Shown here: positions 22,647 to 31,835 of the stretch, piece by piece
How the letters are laid out: every line of letters begins with the position of its first letter
How positions within the stretch are numbered: the first letter of the stretch is position 1
Assembly (NCBI GenBank): GCA_023055425.1
Contig: JALGPY010000003.1
Span: 23,495,001-23,559,000 of the forward strand
Reading direction: 5' to 3'
From: Linanthus parryae
Lineage: Eukaryota; Streptophyta; Magnoliopsida; Ericales; Polemoniaceae
Length of the DNA stretch: 64,000 nt
Notes under the pieces: model-generated
Seen by the model: only the letters and a program-made list of their open reading frames with translations
Database searches by the model: none
Told to the model about the DNA's origin: nothing
Made by a program: the position numbers and the translations under genes

Positions 22647-23257
22647 TGTAGACACGGAAATTTTAACAAATTAAATTTCCACATGTTAAACTATGGAACG
22701 TCAAGCATACGCTACAAATAAAAATTGACATGAAAGTACCCTATAGAAAAAGGTGCATTTTGTGTAAATAACTGAAAGTTGCTATCTCTTTAATAAAATA
22801 TTGAGAGTTAGTAATTATTTATGTTATTAAATATTATCTCTTCAAAATAAATAAATAAGAGATAAACATTGGAAAGTCCACATCATCCCCGTTTTCCTCT
22901 ATAAATAGAGGACCATCACAAGGAGAAAAAGACACACTTGGAGGAGATTCAGAAGTAGCAGAGCTCTGACGAACAAGCCATCCAAGGCCCGAAGAACCTC
23001 ATTGCTGCTCAGAATTGCCGCCTCCGCCTACATCGGAGATCCCAACTCCGCCCAAACCGGAGAAATCACCTCCGCCTACATCGGAGATCAAAGCTCCGCT
23101 CAAATCGGAGAAGTTCAGATCCGCCTAAATCGGAGAAGATCAATCCCCTCGATCAAAAATGAGAGAAGAATCAAAAGATATTATTTTCTTATCTAAGAAA
23201 ATACATACCAGAGATTGTAGTCCCGCTTTATTACTCACTTAAATTGAATTTGTCGCA
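22647..23257 (+). repeat. 3' LTR of the Tat element
   Basis: Begins TGTAGACACGG after the polypurine tract and is judged to end at TTGTCGCA (23257). It holds a TATA box (CTATAAATAGAGG, about 22899-22911). Between 23014 and 23137 there are four imperfect copies of a unit built on TCCGCCTACATCGGAG, each able to form a small CTCCG/CGGAG hairpin. The 3' limit is less certain than the 5' limit because the partner LTR is absent. Confidence 0.7.
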
Positions 23258-23289
23258 GATTTACTTATTTATTTTTTTGAAGAACAAAT

Positions 23290-23590
23290 TTGTGTGTACA
23301 GTATGCAAAAAGATATCGACAAATATCACTTTGTAAAAAAATTGGCTTTGTCACCGGATGGCACACAAATTGTTTTGATGTGTAACTGGAGCGACCTTAT
23401 CTGGATCGATATTGATCGTAACATAGAAAGGAGAATTTATGTCTATGGTCATTTAGTGGCAGACTTTTGTTATGCAAAGCCTTGTTCACTTGGTATTGGA
23501 AGCAAAACCAATGTTTAAAAGGATGGATGCACACAGTGGAGGAGAATAAGGAAACGGACTGAGAAACCAGATTGACCGGGAAGAAATGTA
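23290..23590 (+). pseudogene. F-box gene 3' fragment
   Basis: Carries the family's C-terminal signature: LALSPDGTQIVLMC, LIWIDIDRN and, after a one-base frameshift, the equivalent of VMQSLV.LG. It begins just after the Tat LTR. It may be the far end of a copy split by the insertions between 9208 and 23257, but about 150 residues in the middle are missing, so this is only possible. Confidence 0.7.
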
Positions 23591-23969
23591 TTTCGTTATT
23601 TTTTTTTTCAATGAATTTTAACCTTCAGCTGCATTTTATATAAATTGCTTCTTATTTGATAATTTTCATTGATCTGAACGTTGTATGAAGTATGAACTAA
23701 GCATAGGGCTGTTAGCCTGTCACACCTGGCATACCTTGTCAGTATAATTTGTTATCTGTCAAATAAGTCCAAGTTGTGGGCGTTCAGATCCTTCGTACAT
23801 CAGGCGTGTTTCTCTAAAATTTGTCATCTGCCCAATAAGTCCAGGTTGGTAACCATACCTACAGAATCATTTGTGAAAGAAACCATTTATTTTTTCGTTC
23901 CAGTGCAATCTCGAATAATCGTCTCCAAATAAATTCAAGAATTGCTGAACATGATTCCTGTATATAGTT
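23591..23969. other. F-box downstream DNA, nothing further recognised
   Basis: Contains two similar short stretches (TTTGTTATCTGTCAAATAAGTCCAAGTTG near 23748 and TTTGTCATCTGCCCAATAAG near 23820), a local duplication. No gene. Confidence 0.35.
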
Positions 23970-24140
23970 ATCACACCGGTTTCATCAAATTGCATCTCAA
24001 ACATTCTGTAGAAACCAATAACTAGATAATATCCACACACCTATTTGGTTAACCTGGATGGTGTCGATATTGCCCACAAAACTGATCATGAGCGATTGGG
24101 GAAGACCCAGGAACAAACCAGCCAACAGGTCCTGAGTTCC
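23970..24140 (+). pseudogene. F-box remnant
   Basis: GGTTTCATCAAATTGCATCTC, then CTATTTGGTTAACCTGGATG, match the N-terminal half of the intact gene at 29490 (FINLHLGR and TYLVNVDS) with stops and deletions. No usable frame. Confidence 0.6.
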
Positions 24141-25039
24141 TGTACGTAATATATTGCTTCTGAGTTATATGAGGCAGAAGGCGGCCACTTGGTGATAATA
24201 CTATTGATCAGGAACAAATCGAAATATTAAAAAGAAGAGCTGGAAAAAGACAACTAAAGAAGATGGTAAATTTTGTTGTCTCTATGCCCCGATTTAATCA
24301 AACCATCTGAAACCTTCAGTTGAAAGAAAAATCAACGGAAGCCACCTTACTGTGAGATCAATAATATACCATTCTACCTATTTGATTTGTCAGAAGTACG
24401 GTGTAGTTATCAGAATCTGAAACAGTAAACAATAAAGACAGATTACAGAAGCTTACTGATGGAGAGTCGACCCAACGAAGAAAAAAGAATGAACAGTCTC
24501 GTTATTCATCAACGATATCCGCAAAGCAATAATCCACCGAACGGTGCTTTGTTTTCTTTATATACAGCACGGGCAAACTGCTTTGAAGGATGAAAGTCTT
24601 CCCATTTGTAAGCCGTGAATTCGGATGATGATGAAAGAATTTACTAACTGGGCTGGATTTGTAATTTATCTCTGGCCCAAATATATAAGATCCAACCCAA
24701 CCAACACAGTGCCATGGCCCAGCCCGAGCTGAGCTAGTCGGACGGTCGGCGGCGGCGCCCGCGTGGTGGTTTACTGTGCCCGACGACGCAATGTATTGGA
24801 TAATCTTCAGTTTAATGGAATTCTCTGAACTCATTTTGATGTTTTTTTTGTTTTTTTTGTTTTTTGTGTGTTGAGGTTTGGTTTTCCGATGGGAGAAAAA
24901 TATCAAGTGGAAAACATTCTGAATGTAAACATAATGTTTAAATACTCCCCCAAAGTGAGGGACTAGTCACTGGCTTTTTGCAATTTGTAGAGTTGTGTGA
25001 TGCCGGTAGGAGGCAATTTTCTACTTTCTAACAATTGAA
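24141..25039. other. Non-genic stretch
   Basis: No recognisable domain. A minus-strand open frame at 24502-24906 lacks any family signature and is not called. The plus strand carries T-rich tracts near 24842. Confidence 0.35.
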
Positions 25040-25059
25040 TCGGTAACAACAGAAAAAAG

Positions 25060-25841
25060 AAAAAAAAAAACAATCCTCAACATATTGGAATGACCAGTGA
25101 TTGACTGGGGTGTATCCCACCCACCATCATTCTTTGTTTTTTTGGTGTGAATATCATACATTTGTATTTTTTCTTGCTTACATGATATAAGGGTGGCATA
25201 CTCTCTCTTTGTGATAATGTATGGTTCTGCACTCGCACTTCTTGGTAGATCTGAGCATTCATCATCCAAAATAACTTTAATCAGAGCATAATCCGAAATC
25301 AGCAGCTAGATGATTCACTCTAACTCTTCCGTACAACTATATCCATTCATCCATGACTAAACACGTGTCCAATCTTTCCCTAGACGTCATTCCATCGCCT
25401 TGGTTATTCAACCAAGTTTATTGGTTTCCATGAAAACCCATATCCTGCAGCCCACTCTTTGGAGAGTTTTGCAAAGCCTCTAATTGACTAAAGGTGGCAA
25501 TTCTACCGCCGTCCTTCTCAACTATTGAGGTAATTGCATAAAAATCTCCCACAATTGTCCTAGCTTGGTTTCTCGGGTACAATCTTTCCAACAACTTTTA
25601 AAAATTACGATGTTCCTACTTTCTTTGGTTTCCATAGAAACCTGTCAGAGAGATTTGATTGGTGTCCCTCTCTATCCAAAACAGACCATAAATATGATAA
25701 GTTGAAAAATAAATTAAAGCATGTAATTTTGTTTCCATCCGGGAAACAATTGTGGGCTTTTTTCCCTTCACAAAAAATCGTGAAGAGAAAGAACATTCCG
25801 AAAGTTCCCAAGTCCCGTACGTTCAAACTCGGGAGACTCAT
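25060..25841 (-). pseudogene. LINE ORF2 endonuclease fragment
   Basis: The start MSLPSLNVRDLGT matches the usual ORF2 opening seen intact at 35860 (MSLLSWNVRGLG). Further down, in shifting frames, come LTGFYGN (about 25630), VGDFYAITSIVEKDGG (about 25530), MGFHGN and SRERLDTCLVMDEW (about 25340): the endonuclease motifs in the right order. The catalytic residues are partly lost and several stops intervene. Confidence 0.75.
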
Positions 25842-26080
25842 TAATACGGGTAGCCGTATCCATATTATTTATTTAATTATTAGTTTTTCAGTTATTTAAG
25901 TATTATTATTATTTAGTAGTTATTTAGCCCGTATGGTAGACCCCTTAGGTTAGGGTTAGAGTTCCTAGTTTATCTATTTTAAGCAGTGTAATCTCTCCCA
26001 GTTTATCATGAATCAAGAAATTAGTCCCTCTCCCTTTATTTTATCATTTTTTGTTATTTTTGATACGTTCAGCCGTATCA
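25842..26080 (+). repeat. 5' LTR of the small LTR element
   Basis: Matches 27547-27780 with scattered substitutions and short indels. Contains telomere-like GGTTAGGGTTAG and GCAGTGTAATCTCTCCCAG, which is shared exactly with its partner. Confidence 0.85.
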
Positions 26081-26101
26081 ATTGGTGCTTTCATTGAGAA
26101 C

Positions 26102-26446
26102 ATGGCAGACGCGGGTAATATCCATTGTGTACTTAATGATGTCAGTCTCCCTTGCGCTATTCTCGACCTCAGTCACAAAACTGTCCAACTAGTGCTTCTC
26201 GATGAAATCGACGAGCAATGTGAAACGATTAATTGTCTCACCATGACAGACCTGGAAGACCTTCAAACAAGTGGGTACATCACCATGGAAGATTTGGAAT
26301 GCCTCAAAGCGAGTCGGAATCAATTCCGATTGATTTCAACTGACGCATTTTGTCCCTCCAGCACATCATCAGAGCCGACTAACTGCCGCAAATCGAAGAG
26401 CAGCAGCCTCCAACCAAGAAACCCCACTGCCGAAGTCACCGCCTGA
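26102..26446 (+). CDS. Hypothetical ORF of the small LTR element
   Basis: ATG at 26102, 20 bp after the 5' LTR, opens 114 residues (MADAGNIHCVLNDVSLPC...). Acidic in the middle (LDEIDEQCETIN, MTDLEDLQTSGYITMEDLE), Ser/Thr-rich at the end. No gag zinc knuckle or other family signature is seen. Beyond it the interior is Pro- and Ala-rich in all plus frames up to about 27250. It may be a remnant gag or a captured sequence. Confidence 0.35.
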   Translation: MADAGNIHCVLNDVSLPCAILDLSHKTVQLVLLDEIDEQCETINCLTMTDLEDLQTSGYITMEDLECLKASRNQFRLISTDAFCPSSTSSEPTNCRKSKSSSLQPRNPTAEVTA

Positions 26447-27546
26447 GATTCAACCCAGTACAGCCGGAACCAACAAGATCAGCCGCCATAAAAGGGGGCA
26501 AACCCAGCACCACCAGCGCCTCTACTTTCGTCGCGACTAGCCCAGTTCGACGAGGAAGAGCCATCACCACCAGACGAAACACAGCAGCAACAGCAGATCA
26601 CTTCCTCGCCGCTGCAGCCACCAGCCGGCCCAACGCCGTTGCCCAACAATCTCCATCTGACTAACGACGCACCTCCAATGCCCAAGACCCAGGAAGAATA
26701 GCCAGAAATACCACCCATCCCGCCATGGACACTGGAGTTTCAGCAGCCCTTGCCACCGGCGATCTCCGTCGACCACCTCTTGGCCTGCACCGTCCACGTC
26801 GACCACTTAGCCAACTACAAGGGCGAGTTACAGCTCCCATTGAAGCCGCAAGCGCCACTTCAGTTGGCGTTTTCGTCCCCGTCGCAGCAGCCGCAACCAT
26901 GGCCTCCCCCATCGTCATCCTACTCCGCGAGTTACCCATTGCCTCCCTCTATTCGAACTTCCTTCCAACGCCGCCCCAAGAAAAGCCTTCCTAGACGTCT
27001 GAATTGCACGACCTACTCCAGATTCTGGCCAAACCCGAGATGAACTCCGAAGATGGCCACCAGTCCTCCAATTTCAAACAACCTAAGCCTCCAGACCCGA
27101 CCGGTCTACGACCGTATCACCCGTTGTCCCGCCTGCCATCTCCCGCGCCTCGTCCAGCGGAACCACCACCACTATTCCTCCTACCCCATCCGCCACTGCC
27201 GTCAATCCTCCAAGAACCGCCGCCTCCAACAACCCGTAAGGGTTCATCTTCTTCTGAGCAGATGCTAGCTAAGGCCCAACAAAAAATTGGGGCCCTTTTG
27301 GGCCTCTAATTACACAGGCTTTGCACTTGGGTTTCATTTTTTACCCGGGCTCAATTCTTCAAATGTTTTAAAAATTTCTTTTGGGCCTAAGTATGTTTTG
27401 CAGAAAATGTTTGGGCTTCAAGTTGATTTTGGGACTCCAAAGAAACGTTCCTCTGGACGTGAATCGTCTGTTTGATCCAGGCAAGAGTATGAAGAATTTT
27501 TCGACGTCCACCTTGAGGGCAAGGTTGTTTTCAAACGTGGGAGAGG

Positions 27547-27780
27547 TTATACGGGTAGCCGTATCCATATTATCTATTTAATTACTTGTTTTTCAGTTAT
27601 TTAATTATTATTAATATTTAGTAGTTATTTAGCCCGTAGGGCCCGTTAGGTTAGGGTTAGGGTTATTAGTTTATCTATTTAAGCAGTGTAATCTCTCCCA
27701 GTTTATCATGAATAAAGAAACCAGTCCCCCTCCCTTATTTTATCATTTTTCTTTTATTTTCGATACGTTCAGCCGTATCA
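27547..27780 (+). repeat. 3' LTR of the small LTR element
   Basis: Partner of 25842-26080, preceded by polypurine GTGGGAGAGG and followed by the CTCAT target copy. Confidence 0.85.
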
Positions 27781-27789
27781 CTCATGGTG

Positions 27790-28515
27790 CTTGGCAGTGT
27801 TGTACCACAACCGCCGCCATTTGTGCATTTGAGTTTTTGGGCTCTCCCACGTCCTTTCAGAATCTACCTACCAGAAACCATGTCCTTATTCTGATTTGCT
27901 GTTCTACCTCCTAGTCTGGACCTCACTGTCCCTGTACCTTCTTTCCGTTTTTCCACCTTCTTTTTATTGTTAGGACTATTGCTGGGATCTATATCCTTTC
28001 TTTTTGTCAGCGTACCCTTTAGAGTCGGAGTTGCTGAGCCCCTTTGATCCTTCTTCTTCACCGGTAGAGAGTTTGCAACCCGCTTCCCCTTGTCTTGGAC
28101 CTTAAGTATCTTACTCTCAACTGCTTCAGTAGGACACTGGATAATGTGTTGTCCACAATGGTGATGCAGCCCGTACCCTTCATTCTGCCAATTTCCTCTT
28201 CATCTGTTTCCATACCGCAATCTGAGTCAGTTTCGAATTCAGAAATTCACTATTCATCTTTGGTGGTTTCTTCTGAGGTGTCACTAGATTGTTCGCCCGA
28301 AGACAAGTTATCATCTGTTGGGGAACTTTCTGGCTGCAATGTGGGTCTTGTACTCGGTTTCTTACGGATTGGAGGTTTAAACAACATCCATTCTCCGGGT
28401 GATTCAACTTTTTTTCAGAGAACTCTCTTTGATTGCATTCCGTACTATGACGTGTGTAACCACCACACTGTTCGCAAACAAAGGGTATTCTTTCAAATTT
28501 CAAAATCCAGCCTCT

Positions 28516-28560
<45 letters not shown>

Positions 28561-29070
28561 AGCCAAATTTTTTCTCCTTCAGCAACTATGAAAGATAATC
28601 TCGTCAAAGGTTTATGAATAGGTATTCTCACCCTTACTCGAGCATAGTCTCCTCCTCCCGAGAGAATTTGGCTGTCCGAGTCTAGGGTTACTCCCATTCT
28701 AACAACTGCTCTTTTCGTCCAGATTCCTCCTTCAGAAAGTGGACATGAATATTCAATACCTTATCCGAGACATCTAAAAAATCAACGTCCCTTCGTCCGC
28801 AACCCTTTCAATTCTTGTAGCGTCAGGGAAATGAAAGACAAACATGTTTACACTAGCCTGGTGAATGCTGATGTTCTCACCCTCAGTCCAGATCTTCTTG
28901 AAGAGCATCTTCATATCCGAAGTATTCACATGTCCCTCTATCAGCAGCCTCGATACAATATTCATTATAGAAGCGGACCGAATCTTCTTCCTTGGACAGC
29001 GTCAGATTCGCTCGTTTCTCTTCGATCCGCCAGGTTTCCTGTTGTAAACTTTTTTTCTCTCTGAACTACT
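27790..29070 (-). pseudogene. LINE ORF1 protein (DUF4283 plus zinc knuckle), decayed
   Basis: The N-terminal DUF4283-like part reads at 28774-28965 (VNTSDMKMLFKKIW, VNMFVFHFPDATRIERV). After frameshifts come IHKPLTRLS and GEKIWL (about 28570-28620), a run of Phe codons made by a 43-bp A/T homopolymer, then LKFERIPFVCEQCGGYTRHS, which corresponds to the ORF1 zinc knuckle with its His shifted by one position. A basic C-terminal part follows (27864-28061). ORF1 proteins bind the LINE RNA. Multiple stops make this copy dead. Confidence 0.7.
28517..28559. repeat. A43/T43 homopolymer inside LINE ORF1
   Basis: An uninterrupted run of 43 A on the plus strand, between the IHKPLTR...GEKIWL and FERIPF parts of the minus-strand ORF1. 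In that frame it would encode about 14 Phe. Confidence 0.9.
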
Positions 29071-29489
29071 CGGAGCTAGTCAAAGTCCAAAGATACTCCC
29101 ATATTGTCCAACGCTTGACAATTGGAATTCAAAAATTTCCAAACTTCTTTGTATTTTAACAAAAAATGAGCTTTTGAACCATCCAATAGTAGATGCTGTA
29201 AAAGGCATCCAAATTTATGTTCGCTTCACGTCACCTAAACACCCGAGGCCCGGCCGCTTGTAAGAAAATATATAATGTGTTCCAAGTCCGGAAACAGCTC
29301 ATCTTGCAAAATAGTATTATGTGTTTCAAGCCCGGCTACGGCTCAACTTTATGGTCCTATAATAACAAAGAAGAAGGCTGAAACATGAAGCCTGGCCCAA
29401 GAGGGTAAAATCTTCACTCGCTCAGTTCTCTCCAGACATATAGGACCACCATACTCGGAAGAAGCCCTCAGTTCTCTCCAGACAACTTG

Positions 29490-30716
29490 ATGATGGCCAG
29501 CTTACCAGCGGACCTTGTGGACGACATACTGTTACGGTTGCCGGTAAAATCACTCCTCCGGTTCAGGTGCGTATCTAAACGATGGCTTGAACTCATCGAC
29601 AGTCCCGATTTCATCAATTTGCATCTCGGCCGTCCGATGGAAACCAGAAACAACCGAGCCCTCTTAGTTAAAAAAGAGTCTTGTACCTACTTGGTTAACG
29701 TGGACTCACCGGATGATGTACCTGTAGAAATCCATCACCCATTGATGAATTCACACCTAAGGACGCCTCACGTTATTGGTTACTGTAATGGTTTAGTCCT
29801 TGGGATTTATGATGAAAACAGTCCTTGGAACGTTATAGTTTTGATATGGAACTTATTCACCAGAAGGTACCGCACATTACCTTTTCCTGAATCCGATTCC
29901 TATAATAATAATCCTATTAAATATGTAATATATGGTATTGGGTATGATTCCGTCCATGATGATTACAAGGTTGTCAGGATTATTCAATTTTTTGGCATTA
30001 GTGATTACGACGACAACATGATTAGTGATCCATGCTCAGAAGTGAAGGTTTACAGTCTAAAATCCAACACATGGAGAAGGATTCAGGATCTCCCTTATTA
30101 CTTCCATACCTACAGAAATCACGGTGTGTTTTCTGGTGGGGCTCTACATTGGATTGTCTCTGAGAATGACGATGTTGATGATCCTTGCATTGCGGCATTT
30201 GATCTTGCTACCGAGGACTTTCGTTTGGTGCCTATGCCTCCCAACATTGACAAGTTCTGGAAGCCTGGTGTGACAGTAGCGGTGTTGGACGGGTGTCTTT
30301 CCATATGCAACCTCCAGAGAGGAGGAATAATAGATGTGTGGCTAATGAAGCATTACGGAGTCAAAGAGTCGTGGAGCAAACTGTTTTCTGTTGGTCTGCC
30401 AGATTATATAAACATATCTGATGAGTGTATTATTACTCCTTTGGCTTTGTCAAAGGATGGTGCACAAGCTATTGTGATGCATCACAGGAGCAACATTAAC
30501 TGGATTGATTTTCAAGGTAATATACAAAAGAGCAACATTATCTGGATTGATTTTCAAGGTAACATAAAAAAGATAATTGATGTCCATTGTCCTTCTCAGG
30601 CAGAGGCTGTTATGCAAAGCCTTGTTCAACTTGGTGGTAGTGGAAGAAGAAGTAATGTTCAGAAGGTGGCACCATATAGGAGGAGGAGAATAAGGAAACC
30701 GATTGATAGATTGTGA
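29490..30716 (+). CDS. F-box/FBA protein, CPR1/CPR30-like, intact
   Basis: Single-exon frame of 408 codons, the usual length for this family. The F-box spans residues about 3-45 ([30 protein letters not shown]) and would contact SKP1 of an SCF ubiquitin ligase. The FBA-type C-terminal region follows: IWNLFTRRYRTLP, YGIGYDSVHDDYKVV, VKVYSLKSNTWRRI, GGALHWIVSE, AAFDLATEDFRLVPMP, DVWLMKHYGVKESWSKLF, LALSKDGAQ, then AVMQSLVQLG. Start: tandem ATGs at 29490 and 29493; no ATG lies upstream in frame before a stop. Odd: a 14-residue segment is duplicated head to tail (30489-30572). The tail is basic (YRRRRIRKP). Known relatives regulate immune-receptor turnover in Arabidopsis, but the substrate here cannot be read from sequence. 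It is the only undamaged member of the cluster in this window. Confidence 0.9.
   Translation: MMASLPADLVDDILLRLPVKSLLRFRCVSKRWLELIDSPDFINLHLGRPMETRNNRALLVKKESCTYLVNVDSPDDVPVEIHHPLMNSHLRTPHVIGYCNGLVLGIYDENSPWNVIVLIWNLFTRRYRTLPFPESDSYNNNPIKYVIYGIGYDSVHDDYKVVRIIQFFGISDYDDNMISDPCSEVKVYSLKSNTWRRIQDLPYYFHTYRNHGVFSGGALHWIVSENDDVDDPCIAAFDLATEDFRLVPMPPNIDKFWKPGVTVAVLDGCLSICNLQRGGIIDVWLMKHYGVKESWSKLFSVGLPDYINISDECIITPLALSKDGAQAIVMHHRSNINWIDFQGNIQKSNIIWIDFQGNIKKIIDVHCPSQAEAVMQSLVQLGGSGRRSNVQKVAPYRRRRIRKPIDRL
30489..30572 (+). repeat. 42-bp in-frame tandem duplication within the F-box gene
   Basis: AGCAACATTAACTGGATTGA... (30489-30530) is followed at once by AGCAACATTATCTGGATTGA... (30531-30572), four mismatches or so, giving SNINWIDFQGNIQK then SNIIWIDFQGNIKK. 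Other cluster members carry one copy. Confidence 0.95.
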
Positions 30717-31311
30717 AGAATAGCATTTTTTTCTAAATTGTTTTCAGGGAATTTGAGCTTTAGCTGCTTTTCAATGAACTGCTTTCTATTTTATTGTTCT
30801 TAAATTTTGCTGAATATCGTAAACTAATTTCTACTATGGTTTTCTGATTGAATTAGTGAAATTTGAAGTCCCATTTGAGCATTATGAATGCGCACGTAAT
30901 CCTCCCAATACGTCATCGAATCACATATTCATCATGAAGGCAGCATGTAATAGTTGTAATCTAAATGTTTACAGGAACTCGTGAGTAGTGACTCTCGGCA
31001 TTGGCTATTATCTTGTTTCACTGTAAGATACACTTCAGTGAAACAGATAGGAAACTAGTACTTTGCCCTTACTATGCAGATATGCATATAGGATTACTGC
31101 TGACTAGGTTCCAGAAATTATGCTTGTACTCACTTGAGTTTCGTCTAGTTCAACCAATCTCGCAGTGCAAATGATCTGTAACTTCACGTTGGGCCATTAA
31201 CACCACCAAGTTGTTAATTAACTTGGTCTTCGCCATGTTGAGAAAATTCTACTCAGCCTTTGCCCGACTATTTCCTAAATGATTAGTCGGAAACACTGTT
31301 TGAAGTGTTTC

Positions 31312-31362
31312 TGGTTTCCATCGAATGGCCGAGATGCAATTTGATGAAATCGGGGCGCTAAG
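31312..31362 (-). pseudogene. Inverted F-box scrap
   Basis: The reverse strand reads CGATTTCATCAAATTGCATC and GGCCATTCGATGGAAACCAG, nearly identical to 29609-29655 of the intact gene (DFINLHLGRPMETRN). About 50 bp only. Confidence 0.65.
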
Positions 31363-31773
31363 AATGATTTTCTTGTTCCACTTAAGAAGGGGCAGAGGTC
31401 CTAATGTTTAAAAGGAAGCAGATCAGAGGATAATAAGGAAATAGATTTAAATATACATTGAGAAGAAACGTACTAGCATGTGAAAATGCATTTAGCATCT
31501 TTCAAATTTTGCGAAAAGCATTCCAGCTTCAGCTGAAATCCAAATAATTGCTTCTTATTTATTTCTTATTCTTAAGGTCTAGTGGAATTCTGTTGTCAAA
31601 CAATGTAATTTGAATTTTCTTCAAACAACCATTTGAGGTCACAATTCCTTATGTCTAACTCTAGCAATCGTCGACATTCTTGGGCAAACAATGTTCTTAC
31701 AAGGAGCCGCAGTACGTTCATATGTGGGTATAGTTTAGTCTCGGGCAAACAATGAAACCATTTATTTTCCAAT

Positions 31774-31793
31774 CCCCCCCCCCCCCCCCCCCC
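31774..31793. repeat. C20 homopolymer
   Basis: Twenty consecutive C followed directly by GGTTGCATCATCTCAAACAT, an F-box scrap resembling 23984-24010. Confidence 0.9.
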
Positions 31794-31835
31794 GGTTGCA
31801 TCATCTCAAACATTCTATAGGAACCAGTAAATTAT
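31794..31835 (+). pseudogene. F-box scrap
   Basis: TTGCATCATCTCAAACATTC then TATAGGAACCAGTAA match the FIKLHL..ETRN part of the family; too short to be more than a relic. Confidence 0.45.

Larger units (their letters stand above)
17667..23257 (+). mobile_element. Ty3/gypsy Tat-type retrotransposon, 3' half only
   Basis: Contains, in order, the integrase C-terminal two-thirds, a long spacer with an antisense ORF, a polypurine tract and one LTR. An ORF antisense to the polyprotein between integrase and 3' LTR is described for Tat-lineage elements such as Retand and Grande. The left side is cut off at about 17667 beside the foldback DNA, so gag, protease, reverse transcriptase, RNase H and the 5' LTR are missing. 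Confidence 0.8.
25842..27780 (+). mobile_element. Small non-autonomous LTR retrotransposon, complete with target duplication
   Basis: Two direct LTRs (25842-26080, 239 bp; 27547-27780, 234 bp) end in GATACGTTCAGCCGTATCA and begin with a variant of T(N)ATACGGGTAGCC. Their canonical TG is mutated in both. A perfect 5-bp duplication CTCAT flanks the element (25837-25841, 27781-27785). A primer-site-like TTGGTGCTTTCATTGAG follows the 5' LTR, and a polypurine stretch GTGGGAGAGG (27537-27546) precedes the 3' LTR. The interior (1.47 kb) has no protease, integrase or reverse transcriptase, so it depends on other elements. LTR differences of several percent plus indels mean it is much older than the copia element at 37778. 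Confidence 0.85.
25040..29080 (-). mobile_element. Plant L1-type LINE, minus strand, split by a small LTR element
   Basis: ORF1 material (27790-29070) and the start of ORF2 (25060-25841) lie on the same strand in the expected order, separated only by the LTR element at 25842-27780. The ORF2 reading fades near 25060, before the reverse transcriptase, so the element is truncated at its 3' end. Neither a poly(A) tail nor a target duplication was found. Confidence 0.75.

Noticed and set aside
24502..24906. 134-codon minus-strand frame
   Set aside because: No family signature, no supporting splice sites or relatives recognised; Lys/Asn start comes from a T-rich tract.
26479..26939. Gly/Cys-rich minus-strand frames
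   Set aside because: Antisense of the Pro/Ala-rich interior of the small LTR element; no domain.
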